A DNA stretch of 64,000 nt. Origin: Botryosphaeria dothidea (taxonomy: Eukaryota > Ascomycota > Dothideomycetes > Botryosphaeriales > Botryosphaeriaceae). The first letter of the stretch is position 1; each line of letters begins with the position of its first letter. Position numbers and translations under genes: made by a program. This document shows positions 49,670-61,104 of this stretch, in pieces. Below the pieces are notes generated by a model that saw only the letters and a list, made by a program, of their open reading frames with translations, was not told where the DNA came from and ran no database searches. The stretch covers positions 3,410,001 through 3,474,000 of the forward strand of contig WWBZ02000051.1 of the NCBI GenBank assembly GCA_011503125.2. The letters run 5' to 3'.

Positions 49670-51012
49670 CAGTACTAGGACAAAAGTCTGCGCGAAATTA
49701 AGCGAGACGCGTCAAAACGCGCAACACGCGTCACACCTCTCCTCCTTGTATACCACCTTATACCTCTATAACGCACTCCTTTATAAGAGCTCTTTGGCGA
49801 GCATAATAAGAATTATAAGTTCTCTCTATACCAACGTGGAATGCTGGCTACCGCGCGTGCAATGGGTTACAGAACCACCTGGATTTCCAAGCAGCTACAC
49901 ACGCCTGAATCGTCAATTCGCACCACCCTCTCCCGCGCGCCATTACGCAACGAAGGACGCTCACAACTACGTTCCGGCAGGCCAAAGGTCCTCTCAGATC
50001 AAGACCAAAGGCATATCTTACGCATCGTACGGAATAATCCAAAGTTCACCTATCAGGAGGTCAGAGAAGCCACAGGCGTAACCTGCTGTGCCCGTACCCT
50101 CTCACGGTTCCTGGACACCTATAATATCAAGAAATGGCGCGCTGCAGGCCGCCCAGAGCTACGTGAGGAGCACGTAGCAATCAGGCTTGCCTGGGCGCTT
50201 GAGCATGTGGACTGGACTGAAGCGCAATGGGCTAAGGTTATCTGGTCAGATGAGTGCTCTGCAGAGCGTGGCAAGGGCGAAGAGAGGGAGTGGGTTTTTC
50301 GCACACCATGCCAGAAGTGGGACCCAGGTATGATCCAGCCATATAAAAAGGGTAAGGATATATCTATTATGGTATGGGCAGGCTTCTCTGGCAAGCGTGG
50401 GAGGTCACCCTTACACGTAATGATACGTGATCCGTTATCCAAGAGGGGTGGCTACTCAGCCGACTCCTATCTTGAAGTACTAGAGCAAAATATACCAAAG
50501 GTTTGGCGCAGAGGCATGCTATTCATGCAGGATAATGCACCTATCCATATAGCTATTAAAGTACGCGATTGGTTCACCCAAAAGCGTGTTAATATGATAG
50601 ACTGGCCACCATATAGTCCAGATCTAAATCCTATCGAACACCTCTGGTTTCACCTTAAGGCTATAGTCTTAAGGCTCTATCCAGAGCTTAGTGAACTACG
50701 TGGAAATATAGATTATATTAGAGAGAAGCTTGGGCAGGCATTACAAGAGGCGTGGAAGGCATTACCACAGTCATTATTTGATAATGTACTAGGTAGTATG
50801 AAGCGGAGGTGTGAGGCAGTTATCCAGGCAGAGGGCTGGCATACGAAGTACTAGTATAAAACCAAGGCGAAAATCGATCTCCCTGGTCAATTCTGACTTA
50901 GTAGTAGCTTACTACGAGCTTCAGGAAGCGTGCATTGAGAAAAGGCGACTTTGGTTTTCATTGGGGTGATCGCCTTGGTACGCGACTCGCGCAGACTTTT
51001 GTCCAGTGATTG
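49670..51012 (+). mobile_element. Intact Tc1/mariner element
   Basis: 1,343 bp between TA dinucleotides (49668-49669 and 51013-51014). Terminal inverted repeats share GGACAAAAGTCTGCGCGA, starting about 9 bp inside each end; the outer bases are CAGTACTA and the complement of AGTGATTG. It is inserted between gag and protease of copia A. One uninterrupted transposase gene fills the middle. A RIP-destroyed copy of identical length lies at 20331-21673. Confidence 0.95.
49841..50854 (+). CDS. Tc1/mariner transposase, DD34E type
   Basis: Cut-and-paste DNA transposase of 337 aa, uninterrupted, without introns. The N-terminal third has helix-turn-helix character (about residues 1-35 and 60-95) joined by a GRPK linker at 46-49, as in Tc1 paired-like DNA-binding domains. 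The catalytic triad is visible: Asp137 in VIWSDECS, Asp231 in FMQDNAPIH and Glu266 in PDLNPIEHLW, with 34 residues between the last two. WPPYSPDLNP is the family's signature. All catalytic residues are present and no RIP-type stop is seen, so the protein could be active. The first ATG of the open frame is used; the true start could be slightly downstream. It sits inside a dead retrotransposon, and its inverted repeats are both present. Confidence 0.93.
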   Translation: MLATARAMGYRTTWISKQLHTPESSIRTTLSRAPLRNEGRSQLRSGRPKVLSDQDQRHILRIVRNNPKFTYQEVREATGVTCCARTLSRFLDTYNIKKWRAAGRPELREEHVAIRLAWALEHVDWTEAQWAKVIWSDECSAERGKGEEREWVFRTPCQKWDPGMIQPYKKGKDISIMVWAGFSGKRGRSPLHVMIRDPLSKRGGYSADSYLEVLEQNIPKVWRRGMLFMQDNAPIHIAIKVRDWFTQKRVNMIDWPPYSPDLNPIEHLWFHLKAIVLRLYPELSELRGNIDYIREKLGQALQEAWKALPQSLFDNVLGSMKRRCEAVIQAEGWHTKY

Positions 51013-52689
51013 TAGGTGGAGTAATCTATTAAGAGGAATAAGAGCAAGAAGGGCAATGAGAAGCACTCTAATAAGCAATCGAACAAGCAAGCGGAAAATA
51101 AGACAAGTATACCAACTCAGGATGATCAGGACTCCGATACAGCCTCATTTCCAGCAGTTGTTGCAAGCGCTTTCAGCACGCAGCGTCTCTCTCGTCCAAC
51201 AACGCTTGACCTCTCCTGGATCACTAATACCGGCTCTACCTATTATATTTGTAATAAGTTCATAAGAAACCGTTACAAGAAGACACGCAACGTAGGACTA
51301 GATGATTTCGTTACTACAGGCGATAGTCAGATTCCAATCGAATCGTTTAGAGAAGTAACGGTTAATATATATAACGACAAGGGACCTCGTGTTATTACGC
51401 TTCTAGACGTTGCTTATGTCCCATCGTTTATAGTAAATCTCGTATCAGTTGCAAAGGTAAGAGAAAAGGGCATTGAAATGGACACTAGCCGTATGTGTCT
51501 CTATAAAGGGGACTTCATCGTCAGCAAGTTAACCTTTGAACGAAACCACTTCTTTATGGAGTATAATAAGGCCAAAGACATGCTTAAGGTCAACTCGCAT
51601 GTCGTTGTTCGATCATTGCCAGCTACGCAATAGTATAAGATCTTTGCTTATGCGAACCAAGCCGTTATTAAGGCGATTCCGAGGGCAGCTTAAGGTGCAG
51701 CACTCACTAAGGAACAACTCCCTCAGCACTATGATATTTGCGCACGCACTAAAGCTCATCAACAAATCTCTCGGTCCTTATAGTATAAAGAGTCATCCGA
51801 GGAACCCTTCTTTCGCCTCTCATTCGATTTAGTTTAGTTAATCCGAGCTAATAATGGGCACTAGTGGCTTACGCATATTGAGTGTACAGCAACAAAGTTC
51901 ATATTCACTAAAACGCACTTGTCTAAGGACCAGTGTAATGAGATTATCCTTAACGTCATCCAAATGATCAAGACGAGATTTAAGAGAACGGTCGCATTTT
52001 TTCGATCAGATAGAGAGACTTCGCTGTCATACGAGCTTAAGCAGCAATTTAGGTATCAGGGAATTACCTATAAGGTGTCAGTTCCCTATACGCCATAATA
52101 AAACGGATCATCGGAAAGATCTAGATATACGATTATCCTAAAAGCTCGTGCACTTCGAGTTAGTGCTAACCTACTAGAAGGACTTTAGCCAGAGATCGTA
52201 AAGGCAGCTACTTACCTTCATAATCGGACTCTAATAAAGCGTTATTAGTGGAAAACTCTATTTGAGATGGTCTATAGCAAGCAGCCGAATATTGCTTACT
52301 TACGTGTATACGGCTATAAAGCCTACTTACTACTAAAGACGATTCCACGCAGCTATAAATTAGAGGAACGTGTCCTTATCGGTTACCTTATTAGTTACGA
52401 CTCTACTAATATTTACCGTATCTAGTATCTACCGAGTGACCGGATCGTACGCGTACGAGACGTTACGTTTGACGAATCTAGCAAGTTATCACAGGAAGAT
52501 GTGGAACAGTTTCGAGCAGCTTAGCAAGGAGAACCCTAAGCTACCTCGATTATCCCTCGTATAAGGTTAAACGAGGAAGACGTTATCTAGACTAATAAGG
52601 AATTAGAGGTCTTATCCGATAAAAGTAATAACCAACGTTCTAACCGAGTTAAAGCCTTAAACAAGCCACACGAGCATTAAAGCACTTAA

Positions 52690-52694
52690 CTACT
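52690..52694. repeat. Left target-site duplication of copia B
   Basis: CTACT directly before the element, repeated at 58052-58056 directly after it. Confidence 0.9.
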
Positions 52695-52934
52695 TGTTGG
52701 ATTTAAGAGTGAAGAGTGGTGAGGTTAGAAAAGAGAGTAGATTCTGCCTGTCTCCTAAAGGGGAGGTTAGTAGGCTTGCTTATATATATAGGTAATAACT
52801 ATATAACCGAGGATACTAAAGATCCGAGAGAGAGTGCCGATGCGGGGTTAGGCATCAAAGAGTGTTGTTATATAAAGAATGGAATATTCGAGATAACTGG
52901 GATGCCTGAGGTAGTAAGGCAAGAAAGTCTGACA
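52695..52934 (-). repeat. 3' LTR of copia B
   Basis: 240 bp. At all eight sites where it differs from the LTR at 57812-58051 it carries the A or T state. A purine tract (AAAGGGGG, minus strand) adjoins it on the internal side. Confidence 0.9.
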
Positions 52935-55900
52935 TACCCCCTTTACGACGTGTACGTATTAGGAGGGTCGTGATAGTAAAAGCAGCATTGAGTGTGAGAA
53001 ATTGAGTAGAGTAGTTAGTTGTCTTGCAATTTGGTAGTAATATCTTCGAGTCTAATCTGTTGAAGAAAGTATTAATATTTTTGTTTATTAAGAGGTTTCG
53101 TAAGTCTATCTACAATTATTTCTACAGTAGGGGTCTAGGAGATTAAGATATTACCTTGTTATACTTCCTAGCGTAGCTAGTAGCTATAGATTTGGACGTG
53201 ACGAAGTTTCGTAATAAGCTTATAGGTCTCTTTATTAAGCAGGCGGATTATTTAAGTGTTATTATACTAGATCTTTGTGTAATATCTAGTCGAGAAGTCG
53301 ATTACTTTAAAGAGGTTTTCCTACTAGATAGTTTCCTTAGCGGTAGTTAAGAGAGCGAGTAATTCTACTTCGGTGCTGCTGGTCGTAATAGTGCGTTATT
53401 TGGCTACTTTCTAGTCGATAGCTCCTCTAAAGAGTCGGAAGAGAAAGCCTTAAATACTTTTTCTTATATCGATATCCGAAGTAAAGGAGGCGTCGCTAGA
53501 AGTAATAAATAGATCCTTAGTAGACTAAGTGAAGCCTGAGAAAGTAAGAGCGTAGCTTCGAGTATATAATAGATATTTAAGAACTCGTTAAGCTAGATAA
53601 AGGTGCTAAGCTAAGGGATTCTATAGGTGTTTAGAGAGTCGTAATGCTACGTGTGTAATATCTAGTCTAGTATGGACTGCAGCGTAGTTAATTAATCCGA
53701 CTTTCTGCTAAAAAGCGTATATATCTTAATTCGTAGCTTTATCGGGATTCTAAGTAATAGGTTTATTAGGAGGGAGAGGAACTGAGCGCTTCGAGTCCTC
53801 TTTAACGTTGAATTTCGCGGCAAGTTTGGCGATATAGGAGTCTTAGCATAGCCAGAGTTTACGCTCGTCTCTATTTCGGATAATTCTAATTGCTAGAAAC
53901 TATTAGAGTTCGCTAAGGTATCGCATCTCGTAGATTTCGAAGAGTTTTCGTTAGAATTCATCGATATAAGTAGTATAATCCCTATAGTAGATGATAACGA
54001 TATTATCCACGAAGAAGAATAGGACTATTTATTCGTTTATAAATAGGTAAGGAGCTTCTGGCACTTTAGTAAGGCCGAGATTTTAAAGTATTTTTAATAA
54101 GTGCTTTTGCTAGAGAGCTGGTGATTATTTAAGTCTATATAGTGCTCGTAGGAGTAGAAGAACGAGTCTATCCTTGATGTTCATGCCTAGTGGTGGTTTA
54201 TAGTATGTTTCCTCATCAATTGGGACGTGTAGATATGCATTGATAACGTCGTACTGCCTTGATTCAAGGTCAAAAGCAGTCATAATTACTATAAGTCCTC
54301 TAAAGATTCGTGCAGTAAGCGTGGTAGCGTAGGTATCCTAAGTAGTTAATTAAAGGTCTCCTCTAACATAGAGTCGAGCTTTGAACTTAATAAGGTATCC
54401 TTCTTCGTTAAACTTATACTTAAATACCTAGGTAAGTGGAATAATCCGTTTCTTTGCCTTGTGTGCTTATGTAATAGGGACTTCTATCTAGGTCTGAATT
54501 TGCTTAAGTTTCTTAATTTCCTCAAGGAGTGAGGCTAAAAAATCGTCCTTAAATAGATAATTGAGGAGTTCCTCGAAGGTCTTTGGCTCTGGTAGAAGAT
54601 TATCTCGATAAACTTTAGACTTAGGTTTTAGAGTGTTGATTGTAGCTGAGAACGCGTTATAGAAAGTCGATTTTGGTTGTTCTTAAGCTTGAGCAAGTGT
54701 TGTAGTATATGCTTCTTTTCGTGGTTTTCGTAGCTTTCTAAAAGGGTTATTGCTGTAGTTTGGATTTTAATTTCGAGAACTCCGTGAGCTGTTTTCTAGA
54801 ATAATAGTTTCTTCAGTGAATGTGGCTAAGATATCTGCTCCTCGTGGTGCTCTGTTGCCGGGAGCAGCGCCTAGTTGCGGTGGAGTGTCATATTGAGCAG
54901 GGAGTAGAGGTCCAAGTCGTTGTTCAGTTTGCTCTTGCTCTTGTTCTTGTTCTTATTCTTCTTCTTCTGATTCGAGAGGTCCTACTTCAGGTTCTACTGA
55001 TTCTGAAGGTGTGGGTAACGTTTGAGTTGATGGGTCTTTCTCGGCTTAAGATTGGTTTATTGTCTAATTGAGAGTAGATGATTTAGGTTCTTTCTAAGGC
55101 ATAAGACCATAGATTAATAGTAGAGCAGGAGTATTGAGAGTCTCAATTATCTCCTTTCCAAGGGTTTTACCGATATCAGTCTCTAATAGATCGAAGAAGC
55201 TATTTTCGTCAAAAGTAACGTCTCTAGTCCGTATCACCTTATCCTGGCTTGGAATCCAGATGCGGAAGATATTGGTCGAGTCGTACCTAACAAGATATCC
55301 GATAAATGCTCGTTCAGCAAGCTTATAAGTGCGTAGAAGATCTTTGCGTAGAGAGTAGGCTTTGCATCCGTAGGCTTTAAGATGCGAGAGATTTGGTCTA
55401 TTGCTAGTGACTCTTTTAAAAGGTGTAATCTAGCCGAGTTTCTTGAGTGGAGTCCTGTTATAGATATAGGCGGCGGCTCGGATAGTTTTAGGCTATAGTC
55501 TTTCTAGAAGGTTTGCGCTAATTCGCATGGCTCGTGCTCTAATAAGAAGTACACCCCCTGAGCGTTTAGAGTGTCCGTTTTGCTCGGGTGTTGCAGGAGC
55601 TAAGGTTTTAAGGGTAATTCCATGATCCATAAGATAGGAGAGAAAGGTATTTCCGAGTGTAGTTTCTCTATTAGTTCTAAAGAAGATAACCTTGCCTTAG
55701 TAGCGAATCTTAATAATTTTGAGTCTATAGATGGCTAGTTCAGAAGTGTCTGATTTATGCCGGTATGTGAATGGGAGGATGAAGTTTGATGATGAGCAAG
55801 CAAGATGAGCTGTCCATTTATCTCCGTTATAAGCTAGTATAAGCTGGAGAAGATCGAATGTAACGCGTGAGAAAGGCTTAGTTGGTTCTTCTTCTTTATC

Positions 55901-57798
55901 TGAAGATCGAGAGACGATTCTGTGAGCCTTTAATAGAGCACAGGTTTCGCAGTGCTGGAGTAGTTGTTCAGATGGTGATGGAGTGATTTTTGTTCCTTCG
56001 GTGGATTCTTCGAGATGTTGAAGAGTTTCCTAGCTAGCGTGGCCAAGGATGCGGTACTAGTTAGTGATGTGTGCGGCTTTGGTTGCGAAAGTAGTTGGTT
56101 GAGTTACGAGAAGTGTCGAATAATGAGCTTGAAGAGGTGCTGCATTTCGTTCAAGGTAGAAGTGTCCGTTGTGTCGTTTAGTGAAGCAGAGCGTCTGATT
56201 GTTCTTGCTGAGAGTTCCAGTCCTTGGGTTCCAGTCGATTCCTGCTTTAAGAGCTTTGTTAAGCGATATAAGATTGGCCATGAAAGATGGAGACATTGCA
56301 ACATCTTGGAGAGTGATATGGCCTTTACCAGATGGTGTCTTGACGTTAATAGTGACTATCCCATAGGCAGTAATTGGTGTAGTTGTTTCTCCACAGGTAA
56401 GGTATTCGTCTAGTTCAGCAGCTCTGGTTTGTTTGAATCTATCCTACATGGATCGGTTGCAGATATGATGATCTGTTCCAGAGTCGAGAATCCAGGATGA
56501 CTAAAGAGAAGTATTGGCTCTCCTTATAGAGTGGCTGATGACAGAGAATAAGGCGACCTCGATTAAAGGGGATTTGCTTTGAACGTTAGGTATTGGAGTT
56601 GTAGTCGTGTTTGTAGTGGATAGAGAACTGAGTTGTCTTTCCTTTTCTCGATTTAGTGCATAGTCGATTCGTGCCTTGATTTTTGGATCCTTGAGTTTCT
56701 CGTTGACACGTGTTTAAGCAGCCTTATTTGGATTCCAGTGCTTAGGCCGTATATCCTCGTTTAGGTAGAAATAGTCCTTATACCAGTGATTGAGTCCACA
56801 GATATAAGGTGGCTTTTCGTTGTTTTCCTGTTCCTTGCCCTTGAAAGTGGCCGGGAAGGCTGAGTGCTTCGAGGATTTGGATGGTTTCTCGAGATTCTCG
56901 ATTCGTAGATGTTGCCTGTAGTCTTTAACAGCTTTGTGAAGGGTTGGCTTAGTTTCTTGGCCTCGTAGAAGGTGTAGTTCCATCTAAGAGTATGTGGAAT
57001 CGATTCCTCGAAGGGAGAGGAGAAAGTCTCTGACTGGTCGGTCGTCTTTGACTTATGGCAAGTCGCGTTGCTTGGCTTTGGTGTAGACCTCTTCCCAAGA
57101 TTGAAGCCATTTCTCAATGTTCTGGTTAGATGGACCTCGCTTAAGCTGATTGTACTGCTATTCGAGTTCCAGATCTATAGCTTCGTTGGTTGGTGCAAGT
57201 TTGGCTTTGAGCGTTGTCAGATAGGTCTAAGGATAATTATCCGAATCCGTGTTGCTGATGTACGGGAGTAGATTTATGGCGATTAAGTCCTGGATGTAGG
57301 TTGCAAGATTAGTAAGTACCTTTTGTTATTTTTCGTAGAGTGCGTAGTCTGCGCGGTAGTTGCTTATCTTATAGTTATAAGTGAGCTTTTTATTAGTAGT
57401 AACTATGCCTTGAATTGTTGGTTTCTTAGATTTAGTTATACCCTGAGGTTTGGTTATTAGTGAAGGATTAACGAGGCTCCAGATATCAGTGTTCTAGGCT
57501 CTTCCTTTTACCAGGAATAACTAGTAATTCTAGTCCGAAGACTTAGTAAGTATGTAGGATTTGGTAGAGTCTCCCATGTTGTCTGTAAGTTGTTATTAGT
57601 CTAGTTAGATTCGAGCAGAGGTGGTAGCCAGTGTGGCTCCGTGTTAAGTTGTTGGTTCAGTCGCCGTAGCCTATAACCGGGCAGAAGCCGTAGATGACAG
57701 CAGTTGCGTGTCAGTAAAGAGTACTCAGTTAAGTAGGAGAGTTGATTAGCAATGAGCTAAGAAGTGGGGTAGTCTTGGCGTCCAGCCGTAGCGTCCCC

Positions 57799-57811
57799 CC
57801 GGGCTCATAAC
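57799..57811 (-). other. Primer binding site of copia B (initiator tRNA-Met anticodon arm)
   Basis: Minus-strand GTTATGAGCCCGG adjoins the 5' LTR (right-hand LTR), identical to the copia A site. Confidence 0.75.
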
Positions 57812-58051
57812 TGTTGGATTTGAGAGTGAAGAGTGGTGAGGTCAGAAAAGAGAGTAGATTCTGCCTGTCTCCTGAAGGGGAGGTTAGTAGGCTTGCTTAT
57901 ATACATAGGTGATAACTACATAACCGAGGATACTAAAGATCCGAGAGAGAGTGCCGATGCGGGGTTGGGCATCAAAGAGTGTTGTTATATAAAGGATGGA
58001 ATATTCGAGATAACTGGGATGCCTGAGGTAGTAAGGCAAGAAAGTCTGACA
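57812..58051 (-). repeat. 5' LTR of copia B
   Basis: 240 bp, TGTCAG...CCAACA on the minus strand. It keeps the C/G state at all eight sites that differ from the other LTR. Confidence 0.9.
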
Positions 58052-60190
58052 CTACTATTACCTACGCCAATAGAGGGCAGCTTACTATAACCAGCCTCTC
58101 CAGGCTTAAGGGGTAAGCAGGAACCGTCATTAGACGATCAATCACACTATCTTGGACCTCTGTTACCAGTCCAATACGAAAATAAGCCTGATCCTGGTGC
58201 TTTACGAGGAAACCGTGCACCTAAGGCTCGAGATATTACGGCTAATGTCAACCCAAACCTTATTATCGAGGGGAAACGCACGCGAAACGCACGCTAAGAG
58301 CAAGGTTCTTGCAGGCAAGCGTATGCGGCATCAATCACGAATAATATGTTTAGCCACCAGGCGTTTATTAGTGCCTTTGCGGCCGTATTGGACATAAAGA
58401 ACCAAGCATACGATAACAAGCAACAGAACGATCTCCCCAGAATCCATAGAGACGAACTACCACCTGAACCTCGCTTCTACAAGGAGATTTTCAGTTACCC
58501 ACTACGCGAGTATCTGCTTAAAGCAATTAATACTAAACTCGAGGAAGTCCAGGGTAAAGGGGTGTAGGAGATTATGCCGATTATAGAGGCGTAAGCACTT
58601 AGTGAAGAGGTTATTCCTCTTACCTAGGTTCTAAAGTATAAGTTCGATAAATACGGCTAGCTTACTAAAGTCAAAGCACGCATTTATATAAGGAGTAATC
58701 TTCAGACCTTAGCAACGGATATATATGCTACTACCCTAGCCTCCCGGATTTTCTAAACCTTAATCGCAATTATCTACTCTTTCGATCTTAAAATACGTTA
58801 GTATAATATAGTAAACGCATTCCCTTATATTCTACTTTATAAAAAGGTCTTCTATAAGCCACCTGAAGGAATAAAGGTAAAACACGGGTTTATCCTCCTC
58901 CTTTTAAGAGCCCTATACGGTCTTAAGGAATTACTATCTCTTTAGTAAAAGCACTTCTATCAGTCACTTAAGGAGCTTAGACTGGAACCTATACCAGACG
59001 CTCCGTGCCTTTATACCAACGATTACCTATTCGTATTTTTCTTTATAGACGATATCATCATGGCTTATCATAAGCAATATGAGAAATACGCCAACGCATT
59101 TCAAGAAGATCTCTTTAAACGATATGAAATACGACTACTTGGAGAAGCTCAATGGTTTCTTGCCCTACGTATTATTAGGGATCGGCAGCAACGCCTACTA
59201 TGGCTCTCATAGGAGTCGTATATTACCGGCTTAGTTGCTCGATACAACGTTAGGGAAACCTATTTCCCAGCAATACCTCTCCCATCAGATAAAGTGCTCG
59301 AAGCAAATCAAGGACCACATGCAAGCCCACAAGATATCCACACATTTCAGAGCAAGATCGGCTCAATCCAATTCGCTGCTGTGAGCACGCGTGTGGATGT
59401 CGCATATGCATGTTCAGCACTCTCATCTTACCTCACTAATCCCTCTCCTCGCCATCTAGAACTCGCATAAAGGCTCCTCGGTTACTTAGCTGGAACCCGG
59501 AAACTTGCCTTATGCTATTAGGGCTTCCTTAAGGATAAGAAGAATATCTTCACAATTAGCAGTAACGCTACGTACGGAAACGACCATAATACTCGAAGGA
59601 GCCACCAAGGCTCAATAATCATGCTATACGGCGTATCCGTTAATTAGAAGGCAATAAAACAGCTAATAGTTACCACCTCGACTACCGAAGCTAAGCTTCT
59701 AGCTCTATTAGAAGCAGTAAAGCAATGCTTCTGGTAGAAACGTTTCTTCCGTAGTATTTAGTTCGATCCGGGCCATCGGATTGACGTACAGTGTGATAAC
59801 ACGCAAACCTTGCGCTTAATATAGGAGAATATAGAAAAGCTTAACACCCGGCTTCGTCATATTGATATTTATTACCACTGGCTACGTCAAGAGGCTCAAG
59901 TAGGAAATATTCACTTACGCTAGACGCCTACAGCAGTCATGATCGCAGACGGCCTTACTAAAGCGTTACCTAGGCAAAAGCATAACTAGTTTATTAAGAG
60001 CGTTGGCTTAGTACTATTTGAGGACTAGCACGCCTTGTTATTTGCCTCTTCTCCTTGCTTCTTCATACGTTATTTTTTTTTCTATACTTTCGGGATTCAA
60101 CACCCTCTGCAAGTTTAAAGGTTCAACACCGTTGTCATTCCTTGATTCTTTATCGTACACTTCCCTATTAGGCAAGGCACGAAAGGGGTG

Positions 60191-60348
60191 TGTTGGACTA
60201 TGAACTGTTAGGAGAAATAGGGTCTTATTGTACCAAGGATCAACAGCGAAAATTTACTAGATAGCTACTATATAAGAGGCTGCAGGGTCACCTACCCTCC
60301 TCCTCATGCCACTCATCATTTGGTAATGCGAATAATCACAATTCAACA
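60191..60348 (+). repeat. 3' LTR of copia A
   Basis: 158 bp, ending ATTCAACA and followed by the CATTT duplication at 60349-60353. Confidence 0.95.
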
Positions 60349-60481
60349 CATTTGCGAGAGAAGAGCAACAATCTCGACAACTGCGCATTGGTTCTGCGGA
60401 TTGAATATATAACGCCTCGATAAAACGCAAAGAAACCCGAAAAGGCCACCACCACGGCCGCCGCGCTGGGCCTGAGCCCCC

Positions 60482-60981
60482 CTAAACCGCCGCCTGCTTT
60501 TCCCTCTCCCTCTCTGCCACCAGCTCCTCCCTCACCCCCTCCATCTCCTCCCAGGCAACATCCAGCCCCCTCTCCACGGATTCCGCAACACCCCTCTCTA
60601 CCGCCACCTTCGCCTTCATAACGCCATACCAGACGCCCTCAACCGCCCCGAGCGCGTTCGCCCTGCCCGCGTCGACCGAGGGCCCGACGAAGGCGACGTT
60701 GCCGCGGCGCTGCTCGTAGCGGCGCGTGGCGGAGTTGTGCACGCCCCGCGGCGCGTACTCGACGTACAACGTGCACCAGCGCTGGCCGGCGCGCGCGTGG
60801 TGCTTGACGTGGACGTTGAGGGCGGTGGGCCAGAGCTCGCGGGCCAGGCCTGCACGGAAGGAGTCAGCGGCGGGTGTGCGGTGGGGAGCGTGGGTGCGGG
60901 CTTACTGATGCAGTCGCGCTTGGTTTGGAAGACCCAGTTGGTGCGGGCGGGGGCGAAGTTGGTGGAGCGTTGGGGGCGCAT
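60482..60981 (-). CDS. Small paralog-family protein, member 2 (two exons)
   Basis: Exon 1 is 60981-60906 and exon 2 is 60849-60482. The 56-bp intron (GTAAGC donor, GTGCAG acceptor) is in phase 1 directly before the core. The product is 147 aa. A basic N-terminus (MRPQRSTNFAPARTNWVF) is followed by DCIS-LARELWPTALNVHVKHH, a Tyr/Arg-rich middle, an Ala/Gly-rich helix (AGRANALGAVEGVWYGVM) and a long charged helical tail (about residues 110-147) with coiled-coil-like spacing. No signal peptide by eye, although the basic, Ser/Thr-containing N-terminus could be a mitochondrial presequence. The core LAR-x-x-WP and intron match member 1 on the far side of copia A. Copia A ends 134 bp downstream of the stop. 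Function unknown. Confidence 0.65.
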
Positions 60982-61092
60982 TTGCGTGATTGGGGAGAAG
61001 AGAGTTGGTTTTGTGTGGATCGTTTTTGGGGTAGTGCTTGCGTTGCGGGAGGAAAACAGAATTGGAAGTGGCGTTGGTGGTAATGTAGAGGA

Positions 61093-61104
61093 GGGGGGGG
61101 GGGG
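61093..61104 (+). repeat. 12-bp G run upstream of paralog member 2
   Basis: Uninterrupted G run about 110 bp before the ATG at 60981; on the gene strand it is a poly-C tract within a CT-rich promoter. Confidence 0.6.

Larger units (their letters stand above)
52695..58051 (-). mobile_element. Copia B: complete 5.36-kb Ty1/copia element, minus strand
   Basis: 240-bp LTRs, CTACT duplication, primer site next to the right-hand LTR. Minus-strand relics run in copia order. Gag knuckle near 56,790 (YICGLNHWYKDYFYLN), pre-integrase region 56,060-56,300 (ANLISLNKALKAGIDWNPRT), and integrase near 55,500-55,640 (TPEQNGHSKRSGG). RT active site near 53,985-54,020 (FFVDDIIV), and RNase H toward 53,200. 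Stop codons and weak RIP interrupt the frame, though pieces of gag remain open (56,714-57,117). It is inserted in reverse orientation between the integrase and RT parts of copia A. Confidence 0.9.
47994..60348 (+). mobile_element. Copia A: full-length Ty1/copia element with nested insertions
   Basis: 158-bp LTRs, TG...CA ends and a matching CATTT duplication define the element. It spans 12,355 bp including a solo LTR, a Tc1/mariner and copia B. Its own parts: primer site 48152-48164, gag 48.2-49.65 kb with a knuckle relic near 49,540 (LCGFQHAQFKYYYLN), protease near 51,220 (LSWITNTGSTYYICNKF), integrase 51.8-52.3 kb with NGSSERSRYTIILKARALR near 52,105, RT 58.6-59.3 kb with FFIDDIIMAY near 59,040, RNase H to about 59,990 and a purine tract (GAAAGGGG) just before the 3' LTR. 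In-frame TAG/TAA codons make it non-autonomous, but damage is far lighter than in the island. Confidence 0.9.

Noticed and set aside
52716..52973. Identical short proteins repeated at about 52.7 and 57.8 kb (and reversed near 49 kb)
   Set aside because: These frames lie inside the 240-bp copia B LTRs and reflect LTR repetition, not genes.
56057..57117. Open minus-strand frames as host genes
   Set aside because: They carry gag knuckle and pre-integrase features of copia B and lie between its LTRs.
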